64,000 nucleotides of DNA from Lucinisca nassula (GCA_963580285.1 OY757014.1:96346499-96410498); one strand, 5' to 3'; shown: positions 20,678 to 32,049, counted from the first letter of the stretch. The notes: generated by a model not told the origin, from the sequence alone. A program made the numbers and translations.

Positions 20678-21137
20678 GAGCCGCCGCAAAAAGTCTTTTC
20701 TTACGATTAGCCACAATGATGAGGCGGTTTTGTGAATAGGCAAACGTATAATGAAACACTAAATGACGTCCGCCCCCGCCCATCGGGGCTTGAAGAAATA
20801 GATTGGGCTTCCACGCAGAGCTGATACCGACGGCACATGAGTACTGGTAAACCGCTTAGAGGATCTAAGCCTGCCCAGGCAAAGCGCTGCGAGTCGGACC
20901 GTCCATGCTTATAAACCCTATTGGTTTCATTGGGCGACAGGTCTTGACATGTCATTTCATCTCAATGTCGAGTAAAAGTCCCACAAAATTGGCAGCAACG
21001 TCTCCAAAATGACCTATATAGTGTTGACGGGGACGTTAAACATCAAATAAAGCAAACAAACAAAGACTCTTTCGTGCTCGATAGAGCCGCCCGCAAAAGT
21101 CTTTTATGACGATTAGCCACAATGATGAGGCGGTTTT
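20678..21137 (+). repeat. ~55-bp direct repeats flanking a SINE-A
   Basis: GAGCCGCCGCAAAAAGTC through GATGAGGCGGTTTT at 20678-20731 recurs at 21082-21137. Between them lies SINE-A at 20770-21064. The stretch CACTAAATGACGT before the SINE is found again near 21645. Confidence 0.55.
20770..21064 (+). mobile_element. SINE-A copy
   Basis: Full-length copy (CGCCCCCGCCCATCGGGG to the AAGCAAACAAACAAA tail) lacking the CATGATGC block. The 82-codon minus-strand frame through it is a SINE artefact seen in many copies. Confidence 0.7.
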
Positions 21138-21470
21138 GCGTGTCATATTTTACGATTCTAACACAGCGCGCCTATATATGCTATGCAAAATAACTGTATT
21201 TTATTCTGCAACAAATCACAGCTCGGAAGAGCGAGACGAGTGACGTCAATAAAAACTGCAAAATTATGACGTCATTAGTCGATTTACTTGACGTTAGACG
21301 GTGTAACGTCATTTTCTCGCATCGAAAACGTTAGAAAAGGATATAAATGCATGTGTTTCAGTCGATAATTTTAGCGGGATTTCTTAAAACAATGGCGAAA
21401 AGTTGTGAGATTTTGAAGGAAACAACAACATTATTGCCGATTTTCAGCGTGTTAGAATCGAAATAGATCA

Positions 21471-21634
21471 GCTCTAGCCAGTGATTTGTTGGGTAATAAA
21501 TCACAGTTTGTCGGTCAGTTGTAAGTAGACAAATCACGCGCGCTACGCGCTCGTGATTTGTCTACTTTACAACTGACCTCCAAACTGTGATTTATTACAC
21601 AACAAATCACAGTTAGAGCTGATCTATTTCTTAA
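21471..21634. repeat. Long palindrome (~80-bp arms)
   Basis: ATAGATCAGCTCTAGCC...GTAGACAAATCACGCGCG on the left is mirrored by CGCGCTCGTGATTTGTCTAC...GAGCTGATCTAT on the right, with only a few mismatches and almost no loop. The preceding 21236-21330 is rich in TGACGTCA-like words. Confidence 0.7.
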
Positions 21635-21689
21635 ATGAAACACTAAATGACGTGATGAGTTTATTTTATAGCAATTACGGAAGCAATTA

Positions 21690-21890
21690 CAAGTAACACA
21701 TTCTAGTGACATATTGCATTTTTTTCATATCTCCAATTCGGTCATTTTTCTGATGATTTTTTGTGTTATTATCCTATTTATATTCAAAACATAGGTTGTG
21801 GGTGCTCGTACGAACCACCTCAACGAGGCGGTTCTAACGAGTACCCACAGCTTATGTCTTGGAACAGAAAAAAGAAGTAAAATAATGTAC
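21690..21890 (+). repeat. Partial hairpin MITE (Hp)
   Basis: Retains the type-2 arm (CATATTGCATTTTTTTCATA), the central palindrome (GAACCACCTCAACGAGGCGG) and the right arm up to ATAATGTACACCCC; the right end is lost. Confidence 0.65.
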
Positions 21891-22042
21891 ACCCCATGTT
21901 AGCCTAGCAAGTAGGCGTTAAAATGAATAATATGGAATCAAAATCATATTTTGCACTAAAATAAACAATGTAGTTTTGTCTCTTAATTGAGACTCTACCA
22001 AATAGACTTGCCACTTGTTTTGTTTGTTTGTTTGTTTGTCTT

Positions 22043-22335
22043 GAAATTTAACAGCCCAGTCAACACTATTTAGGTCATTTTTGAGCCGGTCAGTTTAACT
22101 ATCAACACTTTCCTGGGCACGCTTATACGTAAGCGGTTAGCCAGTACAGTGCACAGTCTTTCGCCAGAAACCGACAACTGCCCTTCTTGAATCAGCGGAA
22201 GGGAGAGAATGACCGTAGAAAAGATTTCATGATCAATCTCCACGAAAGAATGCTGCCGACCCCGGCGGGAGTCGAACCCGCGTCCTCCTGAGTACCAGTC
22301 AGACACGCATCCGACTGAGCCACTGAGGCCGGCCA
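22043..22335 (-). mobile_element. SINE-D, full length
   Basis: On the minus strand a tRNA-like head (A-box region TGGCTCAGTCGGATGC, B box GGGTTCGACTCCCGC) starts near 22330, followed by a body with ATGACCGTAGAAAAGATTTC-type sequence complement and ending near TTGTTTGTTTGTTTG-rich sequence at the plus-strand left side. Confidence 0.75.
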
Positions 22336-22336
22336 C

Positions 22337-22890
22337 TTGCCACTAGTAACAAGGCGATACATTTTTAATACAATAAAAAATACCAAAAAATGCTCAGACT
22401 TTTATTATCAGACTAGTAGCTAGTCTATTTCCATATAAACCCCGGTTGTTTTGTTTTTATTTCACGGACTTGTATAGATTATCAACGACCTTTGAGAGTT
22501 CAACGTTCAAGCGTGCTAAGACTATTCCATGTTTTATGGGAAGCAGGTTTCGGATTTCTTTTTTCACAGGATTTTAAAATTATAAATAAGTTTTTGGATA
22601 ATGCCATTATGTAGAATTCGTGGCCAAGTGGTTAATATTAACAAGTACGATCCTCAGTAAAACTATATCGCCCACTATAAAATCCCAACTGAAGGCGATT
22701 TACCTAAAACGCGGACTAGCCCAAAATTAAAAGCGCATTCACGTCTCACTGCGTTTTGAAAGACTATAAACGTGATGATAGACTCGCCCTTACCTCGATT
22801 ATGACTCACCTTTCATCTGAATAGACTGTCCTGATACTATTTTCAGCCCCTGAAATATTAATTATGCAATAAATTATGATATACGAGTAA
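22337..22890. other. No gene or repeat recognised
   Basis: Unique-looking, AT-rich, no frame longer than a few dozen codons and no convincing splice pair. Confidence 0.4.
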
Positions 22891-22896
22891 GTTCTC

Positions 22897-23188
22897 GTTA
22901 CGATAAGATACCCGTGTGACATAATGTATTCTTTCATATCTGAAAAATGGCTACTTTTCCGATGAAAATGTGTGATATTTTTCTTTATTATACTCCAAAC
23001 ATAGATTGTGGGTGCTCGTTAGAACCGCCTCAATGAGGCGGTTCTAACGAGTACCCACAACCTATGTTTAGGAGCAGAAATAAGCAAAATAATGTATATC
23101 CCTGTAAATAAAAATAAAAAATGAGTGTAAACCCGTTTTCCGTATATAACGTGGGGTTTAAAGGGGTGTTCACATCAAGGACTTGTTA
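22897..23188 (+). mobile_element. Hairpin MITE (Hp), type-2 ends
   Basis: TTACGATAAGATACCCGTG to GGACTTGTTAC, with a perfect palindrome around 22995-23070 and an A-rich insertion near 23105-23130. Confidence 0.7.
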
Positions 23189-23193
23189 CATTT

Positions 23194-23431
23194 GAGCCAG
23201 CGCATGACAAAACCTACAATAAGACATGTGCGCCCAACGAAGACTCAGATCAGCCTGCGCATGCGCGCAGTCTGATCAGAGTCTTCGTAGTGCGCTTTTA
23301 GGATAGCCAAGGGCCCAATGCCCCTTCATGCAGCAAGAGAAGTCTCTGGTTAGACCATATGGCTGCGCAGACTGATCTGAGTCTTCGATGGGCGCACATG
23401 TCTTATTGTAGGTTTTGTCGTGCGCTGGCTC
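23194..23431. mobile_element. MITE with ~60-bp inverted termini
   Basis: GAGCCAGCGCATGACAAAAC...GACTCAGATCAG at the left is repeated inverted at the right end, with an internal smaller hairpin around GCGCATGCGCGCAG. No coding capacity. Confidence 0.75.
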
Positions 23432-23512
23432 ATTTGTATCATGGGGTGTCAGGAGAAAACCTGTATTCAGGGTTTACGACCTGGTAAGTTTGTTTGTTTG
23501 ATTTAAGAAATA

Positions 23513-23668
23513 ATCTCCACGTACCGTGTGTTATCGTGATTAACACACGGTGTTGGAGGGCAGATTGCGAAATATTAATTCACGACGGCGAAGCCGGAGT
23601 GAATTAATATTCGCATCTGCCCGACAACACCGTGTGTTAATCACGATAACACACCGGGTGCGTGGAAA
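23513..23668. mobile_element. Foldback element, ~65-bp arms
   Basis: GTGTGTTATCGTGATTAACA...GGCAGAT mirrored by ATCTGCCCGACAACACCGTG...GATAACACAC, with a second inner stem GAATTAATATT on both sides of the centre. Confidence 0.7.
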
Positions 23669-23889
23669 TTATTTCGATTCTAACATGATGCTAAATGAAA
23701 TACAGTAGTAACAAAGCGTTATCTTGGGGACTATTTTGCAGCGGATGTCGACAGAAGGAAATGTTTACATGCAACGTCACGATGACGCCAAATTGCACGC
23801 ACCACGTTGACGACGTGAATTATCGCATATTTGCAAACGCTGACGTTTCCACTGGGTTCAATGGGAAAAACGTTAACGTCATGTTAGAA

Positions 23890-24174
23890 TTGAGGTTTAA
23901 CGTCCCCGTCAACACTGTAAAGGTCATTTTGGAGACGTTGCATGCAATTTTGTGGGACTTTTACCCGACATTGAGATGAAATGACATCTCAAGCCCTGTC
24001 GCCCAATGAAACCAATAGGGTTTATTAGCATGGACGGTCCGCCTCGCACCGCGGTTCCTGAACAGGCTTAGATTCTCTAAGCGGTTTACCAGTACTAGTG
24101 TGCGGGCCGGATTCAGCACTGCGTGGAAGCATCATGCAGCCCATATATTTCTTCAAGCCCCTATGGGCGGGGGT
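23890..24174 (-). mobile_element. SINE-A copy
   Basis: Full-length, inverted; the tail side (GAGGTTTAACGTCCCCGTC) is at the left. Confidence 0.7.
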
Positions 24175-24321
24175 TTACGACCTGGTAAGACACAGACCGA
24201 CCTCCTCAGCTACATTCAACGTTGATTCGACGTTGTTTCGGCGCTGTGTGTTCATTGGGTAAGTGCCATAACAATGTGTAATTATTGCATGTCGCATTGT
24301 ATTGTTTTATATGTTGTGAAT

Positions 24322-24625
24322 CGGCCCCCGCCCATCGGTGCTTGAAGAAATAGATCTAGATGGGCTGCATGATGCTTCCACGCAGAGCTGAAACCGACCG
24401 CACACGAGTACTGGTGAACTGCTTAGAGGATCTAAGCCTGCCCAGGCAAAGCGGTGCGAGTCTGGCCGTCCATGCTTATAAACCCTATTGGTTTCATTGG
24501 GCGACAGGGCTTGAGATGTCATTCCATCTCAGTGTCGGGAAAAAGTCCCACAAAATTGGAGCAACGTCTCCAAAATGACCTATACATTGTTGGCGGGGAC
24601 GTTAAACCTCAAATCAAACAAACAA
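24322..24625 (+). mobile_element. SINE-A copy with 13-bp target duplication
   Basis: Full-length copy flanked by ATATGTTGTGAAT at 24309-24321 and 24626-24638. This shows that the family moves by retrotransposition. Confidence 0.85.
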
Positions 24626-24672
24626 ATATGTTGTGAATATCCCAAAATTATGAGATAAAACATTATATGTAC

Positions 24673-24870
24673 ACTCCAACCTGTATTAAGCACGCACCTA
24701 AGGGATAAACAAAATGTGCTTGTTTAAGACAGGGGCTTGCTTAATACAGGTGAAAGTTTTCTTAATTTAATGCATTTGCCAAATTTGGAAACCAAATGCC
24801 TGCTTGCTTGCTTAAGGCAGGTTGCTTGCTTTATACAAGTGGCCACTATGACAGGTTTTACTGTATTGTA
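24673..24870 (+). repeat. Dispersed element J, copy 1
   Basis: Starts ACTCCAACCTGTATTAAGC and ends GACAGGTTTTACTGTATT; a second copy is at 29722-29905. The TACAGTCCAACCTGT / ACAGGTTTGACAGTA ends are inverted, so it is MITE-like. The inside has several TTGCTTAAGACAGG words. Confidence 0.65.
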
Positions 24871-24949
24871 TTGCTACAAAGACCATCAACAGTATAGAAA
24901 TTTTAGATACGGGCATAAATGCTGTTTACTGTTTATTACGTCCCTATTA

Positions 24950-25395
24950 ACACTATTTAGGTCATTTGGGAGACGATACTTCCGATGTGCTGGGATTGTT
25001 ACCCGACATTGAGATGAAATGACATCCAAGCCCCATCGCGAAAACACGCCATTGTGACCCCCTTGAACCCCACTTTTATATAGTAAAACTGGGGTTTACA
25101 GGGGTAAACCTTATTTTTCTTATTTCTGCTCTAAAATATAGATTGTGGGTACTCGTTAGAACCGCCTCGCTGAGGCGGTTCTAACGAGTACCCAAAATCT
25201 ATATTTTGAGCAGAAATAAGAAAAATATCACAATTTTTCATCTTAAAATGCTGATATTTTCAGTGATAAAATTGACAATGTATTTGCATAGGCGTGTTTT
25301 CGTAATGCCCTATCGCCCAAAGAAACCACTAAAGTTTAAGGAGCAGTCCGACTTGCAGCACTTTTCCTGGGTAGGCATAGACCCACAGGGGTATT
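24950..25395 (-). mobile_element. SINE-A remnant split by a hairpin MITE
   Basis: The SINE reads in from the left (ACCCGACATTGAGATGAAAT, CATCCAAGCCCC), is interrupted by the MITE at 25037-25307, and resumes with CTATCGCCCAAAGAAACCAC and decayed sequence to about 25395. Confidence 0.6.
25037..25307 (-). mobile_element. Hairpin MITE (Hp), type-1 ends
   Basis: CGCGAAAACACGCC to GGCGTGTTTTCGTAATG. Palindrome about 25130-25220. Inserted in a SINE-A. Confidence 0.75.
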
Positions 25396-25566
25396 AAGCA
25401 TTTTTCTTATTTCTGTTCAAAAACATTGATTGTGGGTACTTGTTAGAACCCACAATCTATGTTTTAAGCAGAAATATGAAAAATATCAGAATTTTTATCT
25501 GAAAAATTTCATTTTTGGTGATAAAATTTTACCAATATATTTGAATAGGCGTGTTTTCGAAGTGGT
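25394..25566. repeat. Degenerate Hp MITE, hairpin centre deleted
   Basis: Arms GATTGTGGGTACTTGTTAGA and ACCCACAATCTATG are joined without the CGCCTC centre; the right type-1 end survives. Confidence 0.55.
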
Positions 25567-26128
25567 GATAGAATTTTCCTTTCCAGACTATTTTCCGTGA
25601 GAGTGCTACCACACCTACTAAGCCCACTTAAATTGACGGAGGTTGGGGACAGCAAAGTAGTACTGAAAATGGCTACTCCTTTGAAAATGTAATAGTTTTC
25701 TACCATTTGACAAGAAAATAAAAGCGCCGCAACCAATGCACGCTGCCCCGCCACTGCACTTACATCATATAAAAGGCATTAATCTGTCAAAAATGAAATC
25801 CAGAGTTATGGTTCTTGTGTTCTACACATCATCTTTTGTTGCTTTCCCAGTTTACTCCAAAAAGTCTCTGAAACCGTTTATACATATAAGTTCTAGAAGG
25901 GGCACAAACATATGACTTTTGGCGGGGTCTTTTATTTAAGTTACAATCTGTAAGTATAACTGGTTCTCTTTTAAACTGGTTACATAACTATCTGAGTGCT
26001 CGTAAACAAGGAGTTGTCTTACCAGAAGGCTTATTTGACTGGGTAACTACTGCAGGAGGGCCCCAAGCATCCTAAGATCGTAGTTTATATCCAAAACAGT
26101 GCAGCTAGGGTGTTGCATAGACTACCTC
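25567..26128. other. No supported gene
   Basis: A 41-codon plus-strand frame at 25792 has a hydrophobic start, but its sequence resembles common dispersed repeat text and it has no splice or homology support. Nothing else seen. Confidence 0.35.
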
Positions 26129-26372
26129 TCGGGTATGTGTGATTTCGGGACGAAGTAAAGAGATGAGGGGGAGATGTAACGGTTACTAATATATATACCA
26201 CTTCTACAGCCTTGCTGTAGGAACCGGCTCTTTGAGCGACGCGTGTAGTGTGGTATGTGTGACTTCGGGACGAAGTAAAGAGATGAGGGGGAGAAATGTA
26301 CGGTTACTAATATATATACCACATTTACAACCTTGCTGTAGGAACCGGCTCTTTTAGCGACGCGTGTAGTGT
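26129..26372. repeat. ~122-bp tandem duplication
   Basis: Two adjacent units starting GTATGTGTGA(T/C)TTCGGGACG and containing ACTAATATATATACCAC and GTAGGAACCGGCTCTTT. The 141-codon minus-strand frame is a by-product of the duplication. Confidence 0.75.
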
Positions 26373-26699
26373 GGTTGGCTTTATCACGATAGCGCGGTAG
26401 GTACCTGGATGGGTGACCATGTAACTTGACTTCGTGGACGACAAACGCTACACTAGAATAGTAACAAGAACTGCTAAACTTGTCTCGATGCAAAATATGT
26501 ATACAGAAACTGTTTAGGAGGCGCTTAGTTTGAGACGACGACAGCACATATTAATTTTGTTCTACAAGATGAATCAAAATATGGCACCACCCTACCTCGA
26601 AACATTAGTATCCCCTCTTGTTGGTGAAAAAAAATCAAGATACCCCTTAAGAAATAGTGACCTATATCTAATGATACAAAATCACAATCTACGGACGGT

Positions 26700-26935
26700 T
26701 GTTTGCGTTCTAGTGGGTAAAAGCGCTGACTTAATCATGAGGTCTCTCACTGGTTGTGGGTTCGACTGAGCCTGGCTCGGGTCACTTGTGAGACGCCATG
26801 TTCTGCAACGGATGGTTGTTTTTGTGTGTGTGTGTTTTTTTCTCCGGATACTTCGGTTTTCGCCCACATCTGATTAACGATCGGCTTGAAATAACTTTAC
26901 TAATCTTGTAAGGGCCGTAACAACAACGAAAACAA
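26700..26935 (+). mobile_element. SINE-C copy
   Basis: tRNA-like head with TAGTGGGTAAAAGCGCTGAC (A-box region) and GTGGGTTCGACTGAGCC (B-box region), then the GTGAGACGCC...GGGCCGTAA body. A GTGTGTGTG run lies near 26822. Confidence 0.65.
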
Positions 26936-27124
26936 AAAAAAACTCCAAATTATGAGTCACTGGTCGATGTTGAATCGAACAACGGTCACTTGTTACCAAA
27001 ACAGAGTAGCCGAGTCCACGCACTAACGCTGTAATTGGTACATACCAGGCATAGTATAAGAGCTAACAACGTCAGGTGTAACATTTGTAGCGTCATGGTT
27101 CTTTGATCTGAAACATACACGAAA

Positions 27125-27530
27125 CTGGTGTAAGAAGAAGAAGAAGAAGAAGTAGAAGAAGAAATGGCAAAATCTGTATGTGTCTAAGATATACACAACA
27201 ATTGTTACTAGCTAACATAGTTTACTTCTTTGTCGCGGGGACCACTCTTGCAGGAAAGAATTTGCTCCCTAAAGAAGAAGAAGATGATGAAGAAGAAGAT
27301 GAAGAAGAAGAAATGGCAAAATATGTATGCGTTTAAGATATGCACAACACTTGTTATTAGCAGAAGAAAAAATGGCAACATATATATGTGTCTAAGATAT
27401 ACACAACAGTTGTTATTAGCTAACATAGTTTCGTTTTTTGCCGCGGGGACCACTCTTACAGGAAAGAATTTGCTCCCTTTTTGCCTAAGAGGAGCAAATT
27501 CTTTCCTACAAGAGCGGTCCCCATTTGGTA
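27125..27530. repeat. GA-rich microsatellite, local duplication and hairpin
   Basis: (GAA)n runs at 27135-27165 and 27271-27310; the block ATGGCAA...CTAAGATATACACAACA...GTTATTAGC occurs three times with decay. At about 27440-27525 GGGGACCACTCTTACAGG is mirrored by its complement, a hairpin also present at 30378-30440. Confidence 0.6.
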
Positions 27531-27539
27531 AACGATATT

Positions 27540-27880
27540 AAGGGACATGGTTATTATTTCTAGTATTTTCTTTGGTTTGCGTACAAATTATATTTTCCTA
27601 CTTACGCCCATGATCTGGATGGTTCTAATGAGCTGCTACTATCTCAGTTTGGAGCTAAACATAGACTGAGGAATGAAACTGTACTAACGCGCACCCAAAA
27701 TCTATATTTAGTGCACAAATACGAAAACTATCGAACGCTTGTTTTAAAGCAAATCATACATTATACATGTACAGATGGCAGACCTCGGAGACATAATAGT
27801 TTTGCATTTATTTAGTAAACTTTTAGCATACAATATAGGTGTGTCAGCACGACTTGGTCAAATTTGACAGAGTAGCCTTT
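27540..27880. other. No gene recognised
   Basis: Contains decayed arms resembling Hp MITE text near 27620-27720, otherwise nothing. Confidence 0.35.
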
Positions 27881-27885
27881 GGACA

Positions 27886-28159
27886 GACGAAAACACGCCT
27901 GTTGAAATAAATTGAAAACTTTACCACGAAAAAAAGAAAATTTTCTGATAAAAAAAAACTTATATCTTTCGTATTTCTGCTCAAAACCTAGAGGACCCCT
28001 TTAAAACCGCCTCGGCGGAGCGGCTCTCACAAGTACCCACAATCTACGTTTTTGAGCAGAAATAAGAACAAATTAATGTATACCCCTGTAAACCCCAGTT
28101 TTACTATATACAAATGGGGATTAAGGGGGTCAAAATTATACAGGCGTGTTTTCGTAATG
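27886..28159 (+). mobile_element. Hairpin MITE (Hp), type-1 ends
   Basis: ACGAAAACACGCCT to GGCGTGTTTTCGTAATG. The hairpin centre has several mismatches (CTCGGCGGAGCGG). Confidence 0.7.
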
Positions 28160-28172
28160 ATGCTCTAATGGT

Positions 28173-28451
28173 CATCACGCGAACAAGTCCGTGAAATGAA
28201 GACCACCCTAAACCCCACTTTATATAAAGAAAACTGGGGTTTACGGGGGTAAACATTATTTTCCTTATTTCTGCTTCAAGACATAGGCTGTGGGTACTCG
28301 TTAGAACCGCCTCAATGAGGCGGTTCTAACGAGCACCCAAAACCTATGTTATGAGTATAAATAAGAAAAGTATCATAAATTTTCATCAGAAAAGTAGCCA
28401 TTTTGGAGATGAGAAATATGCACTATGTCGCACGGGTGTGTTCTCGTAATG
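28173..28451 (-). mobile_element. Hairpin MITE (Hp), type-2 ends
   Basis: CATCACGCGAACAAGTCC to TGTGTTCTCGTAATG; palindrome about 28285-28345, nearly perfect. Confidence 0.75.
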
Positions 28452-28842
28452 AACCGACTAAAGGGAAAGAAGGGTGCATATAAATATGCATGATAAAGCA
28501 ATGTCATTATAATTAAAACAGAAAAAAAATAGAAAGTCAAAAGATTTTTTTTTCTTATTAAAACAAGATGTGCTTGTGAAACACGAACATGTCCGCGGGC
28601 CAAGGTCATTTTTTTTCTTTATAGTAGGTCATACGCCATGGTCAAGATCACAAATCAAACTTTTGTATGAGTTGGAAGGAACCCGGCTATACGCGAAATA
28701 TAAAGGCTCTATCTCAAACGGTTAAAAAAATGAATTATGAGCAGTGTTAAAAGTTGTTCAACAAACAAACAAACAAACAAACAAACAGACAGGGGAAAAA
28801 CAATTTGTCCCCGCTGTTACTACCTTGGACATCAAATGAGCA
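28452..28842. other. No gene; low-complexity tail
   Basis: AT-rich sequence ending in a (CAAA)n run at 28760-28786 that may be the decayed tail of a SINE. Confidence 0.4.
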
Positions 28843-29090
28843 ATTACGATAACACGCCTGTGTGACATAATGCATTCTTTCATATCTGTTAAACGGTAAT
28901 TTTTCAGGTGAAAATGTGTGATATCCTTTAAGTTTGTACTCCAAACATAGTCTGTTGGGGTTCTAACAACATATGTCTTGGAGCAATGATATGAAAAAAT
29001 ATTGTATACCTTTGAAACCCCCAAGTTTTCACTATATAAAGTGTGATTTAGGGGGAGGGTGTTCATTACACGGACTTATTTAACGTAATG
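28843..29090 (+). repeat. Hp MITE, type-2, hairpin centre deleted
   Basis: Both ends (ATTACGATAACACGCCTG; ACGGACTTATTTAACGTAATG-like) survive while the central CGCCTC block is missing near 28960. Confidence 0.65.
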
Positions 29091-29720
29091 CAAAAGGCTA
29101 TCAGAAATAATAATGATAATAATAATAGTATTAAATGACATGTACCAGGGCATCCACAAAAATGAAAGCATACCAATCTTCTAAAAGTCTTTTTATAATA
29201 ACATAAACCTGTAATTCTAAATTCTTGCAAGTTCAGGTCCTAAATGAACAAGTCACGTGATCAATGGTTGCAAAAAGTCCTTCCATTTTTATTCTTTAAA
29301 GCTTTACAAATTAAAAAAAAAGTGTTTTAAAGGTGGCACCAATAATAGTAGATGGACATATATTAGAAATTGTCTTACCTTTTTACGGGCGGACAGACAT
29401 CAGAAATTTTCTAGTTTACACGATTTTAAGGGGCAACTTGATGCAACGTAAAAAAACATAATTATTTCTGAGCTCCGCCATCCGTGTAAAGATGTACGTT
29501 GGGTATAATCAGCCGAGTGAGACGAAGCGGTACGACTAAAATCAGACAAAATCTTATTGCTAAACTTGTTTCCAAAGTTACACATTTTTATCCAAATGAT
29601 TTGCTTTACCGGGTATGTCAGCTGTAACCAATATTCGTATCGCTTCGTTTCCTTCCTAGATATATCAGAAATATTATCAAACCCCTATACCTTTAAGGGG
29701 AATGGGTTCACCTATCGTAT
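29091..29720. other. No gene recognised
   Basis: Unique-looking sequence with short AAT/ATA repeats near 29110-29135. Overlapping short frames on both strands have no splice context that I trust. Confidence 0.35.
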
Positions 29721-29721
29721 A

Positions 29722-29905
29722 CAGTCCAACCTGTGTTAAGCAAGCACCTCAGGGATGATCAAAATGTGCTTGCTTAAGACAAGTGCTTGCTTAATACAGA
29801 TGAAAATTAATGCATTTGCCTTTTAAGGAACTAAATGCATGCTTGCTTAAGACAGGATGCTTGTTTAATAGAGGTGGCCACTATGACAGGTTTGACAGTA
29901 TTCTA
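29722..29905 (+). repeat. Dispersed element J, copy 2
   Basis: CAGTCCAACCTGTGTTAAGC to GACAGGTTTGACAGTATT, matching 24673-24870. Confidence 0.65.
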
Positions 29906-29921
29906 CAAATATTTTACAAGG

Positions 29922-30069
29922 CTCAAAAGTTGTTACGCTACTCGCCTTGTAAAGCAGGGGTCGCAGGATCGATCCAGAGCTTCTCCAGACTTTCGGACGA
30001 GTCTTTAAACCGAGGTCCCGTCTCCGTATGACCTTAACTGTTGGTGGGACGTAAAACTCAAACACTCAC
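29922..30069 (+). mobile_element. SINE-B copy
   Basis: Decayed A-box region (GTTGTTACGCTACTCGCC), clear B box (GGGGTCGCAGGATCGATCC) and full body to ACTCAAACACTCACCC. Confidence 0.7.
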
Positions 30070-30093
30070 CCAATCACAAGGCTAAAACAGGTG

Positions 30094-30374
30094 CATTACG
30101 AAAACACGCCTATACAAATACATTGTAAACTTTATCCCGAAGAAAACGAAAATCTTAAGATGAAAAATTGCAATATTTTTCTTATTTCTGCTCAAAATAT
30201 AGATTGTGGGTACACGTTAGAACCGCCTCATCGAGACGGTTCTAACGAGTACCCACAATCTATATTTTAGAGCAGAAATAAGAAAAATATGGTTTAGCCC
30301 TATAAACCCCAGTTTTACCACATAAAAGTGGGGTTCAATGGGGGTCAAAATTATATAGGCGTGTTTTCGTGGTG
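30094..30374 (+). mobile_element. Hairpin MITE (Hp), type-1 ends
   Basis: ATTACGAAAACACGCC to GGCGTGTTTTCGTGGTG. Long palindrome about 30182-30300 with one mismatch at the centre. Confidence 0.75.
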
Positions 30375-30377
30375 GGG

Positions 30378-30440
30378 TCTGTTCTTACAGGAAAGAATTT
30401 GCTCCCTTGGATCAAATTCTTTCCTGTAAGAGTGGATCCC
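30378..30440. repeat. Hairpin: AGGAAAGAATTTG inverted
   Basis: TCTTACAGGAAAGAATTTG is followed by its inverted partner CAAATTCTTTCCTGTAAGAG; the same hairpin is at 27440-27525, with single arms at 19960, 47530 and 47960. Confidence 0.65.
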
Positions 30441-30639
30441 GATTGATAATGTTATGAGTTACCTGCCTTGAAGTTGAGCTCTGAAGAAAATATTTTTATA
30501 ATTATTACTTTTTGTTTTTCACACTATAACATTTCAATAATTATTAAATGAACAGCTATGCAAAATCCACTTTCTGAATAGATAATTTTTGTTTGCAAGT
30601 GTAAAATGGGTATTTTTTTTTTATTATTATTATTTCGGC

Positions 30640-30950
30640 TCCAACATAGATTCGGGTGTGGTGGGTGACGCAAAGGTGACGTGTATCTTGCGTCACTTGG
30701 GCGTCCAACTGATATTGCCTTACCGTTGGACAAGGCTTGCAGTCCTTGCAGCAGTTAAGGGTATGGGGCGAGTGTTATTATTTCTTCTGTTTCTACAATT
30801 ACATTCATTTTCCTCTTTATCATCTGCCCCTCACTTCCATCTCCTCTACTACCTCTTCTATCTTTTTTCACCCTCTGGGAGACGACACAAAATGACCCAC
30901 AAGGGTTGACGTGCCGTGCAACCCAAAGCAATCAATCAAATCCAACACAG
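30640..30950 (+). mobile_element. SINE-E-like repeat
   Basis: Matches the split copy at 34880-36220: GTCCAACTGATA, TTGGACAAG, a pyrimidine-rich middle and a GACGTGCCGTGCAACCCAAA tail region. No clear tRNA boxes. Confidence 0.5.
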
Positions 30951-31001
30951 ATTGTTCCGCGTATTATATAAAGGTATTTTAAAATCTATGTTTGGAATAT
31001 A

Positions 31002-31304
31002 CATTACGAAAACACGCCTGTATAATGTTGACCCCCGTTAAACATCAAATCAAACAAACCAAAATAAAATAATCCCCACTTTTATACAGTAAAACTTGGG
31101 TTTTCAGCGGTAAACATTATTTTTTTTATTTCTGCCCAAAAAACATAGATTGTGGGTACTCGTTAGAACTGCCTTGCCCAGGCGAGTACCTACAAACTTT
31201 GATTTGGGAAGAAATATGAAAAATATCACATTTTGTAAATGAAATGTTTCATTTTGTGGTGGTAAAACTTCCAATAATATTTTAATATGCGTGTTTTCGT
31301 AATG
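31002..31304 (-). mobile_element. Hp MITE, type-1, with SINE-A tail text inside
   Basis: ATTACGAAAACACGCC to GCGTGTTTTCGTAATG. GTTAAACATCAAATCAAAC, typical of the SINE-A tail, is embedded near 31032-31055. The hairpin centre is shortened. Confidence 0.65.
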
Positions 31305-31720
31305 AATTGGAAAACAAGAAATGTAAGTGAAACACGAATGCCCTCGGACAGCGGTTGTCAGCATGTCAAAGGTCATAGTCGATGAACACGGTACATGTAC
31401 ACTATTGGTTGTCGCAAGCAATACACCTGGCCAAATATTGCAAAATTCCTATATTAAGACCACCTTTAGGACTGCTGAAAAGTGGTTAACAGCTACTGGT
31501 TAACCGTGCCCAGGAAAGGGTGGATAGGTAAACTGGTCGGCTCGATATGGCATAAATAGTAGTGACTGGGCTGACAAACTAAAAAAACAAACAAACAAAT
31601 ATAAATCTGAAAGGACCAGGGAAATCTCAGTTTTTCGGAAACATCAATGTTAATACTGTCTGACAATTAACTCTATACCGTTCAGACAATGGGTGTTAGT
31701 CGATGAAAAATGGACTAAGC
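31305..31720. other. Mostly unassigned; foldback E fragment
   Basis: AATTCCTATATTAAGACCAC with CACCTTTAGGACTG near 31445-31495 is half of foldback E. The rest is unassigned. Confidence 0.45.
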
Positions 31721-31999
31721 ATTACGAAAACACACCTATATAATTTTGACCGCCTTGAACCCCACTTTTATATAGTAGAACTGGGGATTCCGGGGGTATA
31801 CCTTATTATTCTTATTTCTGCTCTAAAATATAGATTGTTGGTACTCGTTAGAACCGCCTCGATGAGGCGGTTCTAACGAGTGCCCACAATCTATATTTTG
31901 ATTAGAAATAAGAAAAATATCACAATTTTTCATCTTAAAATTTTCATTTTTTCGGCGATAACGGTGGCAATGTATTTGTATAGGCGTGTTTGCGTAATG
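31721..31999 (-). mobile_element. Hairpin MITE (Hp), type-1 ends
   Basis: ATTACGAAAACACACC to GGCGTGTTTGCGTAATG; palindrome about 31825-31920, perfect around the centre. Confidence 0.75.
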
Positions 32000-32049
32000 A
32001 CTTTATTTATGTATGAAACGTTATGAACAGTTTCATGACCTTGACAATA

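Noticed and set aside
25792..25917. 41-codon secreted-peptide-like frame (MKSRVMVLVFYTSSFVAFPV...)
   Set aside because: The nucleotide text resembles common dispersed repeat sequence, and there is no splice, length or conservation support.
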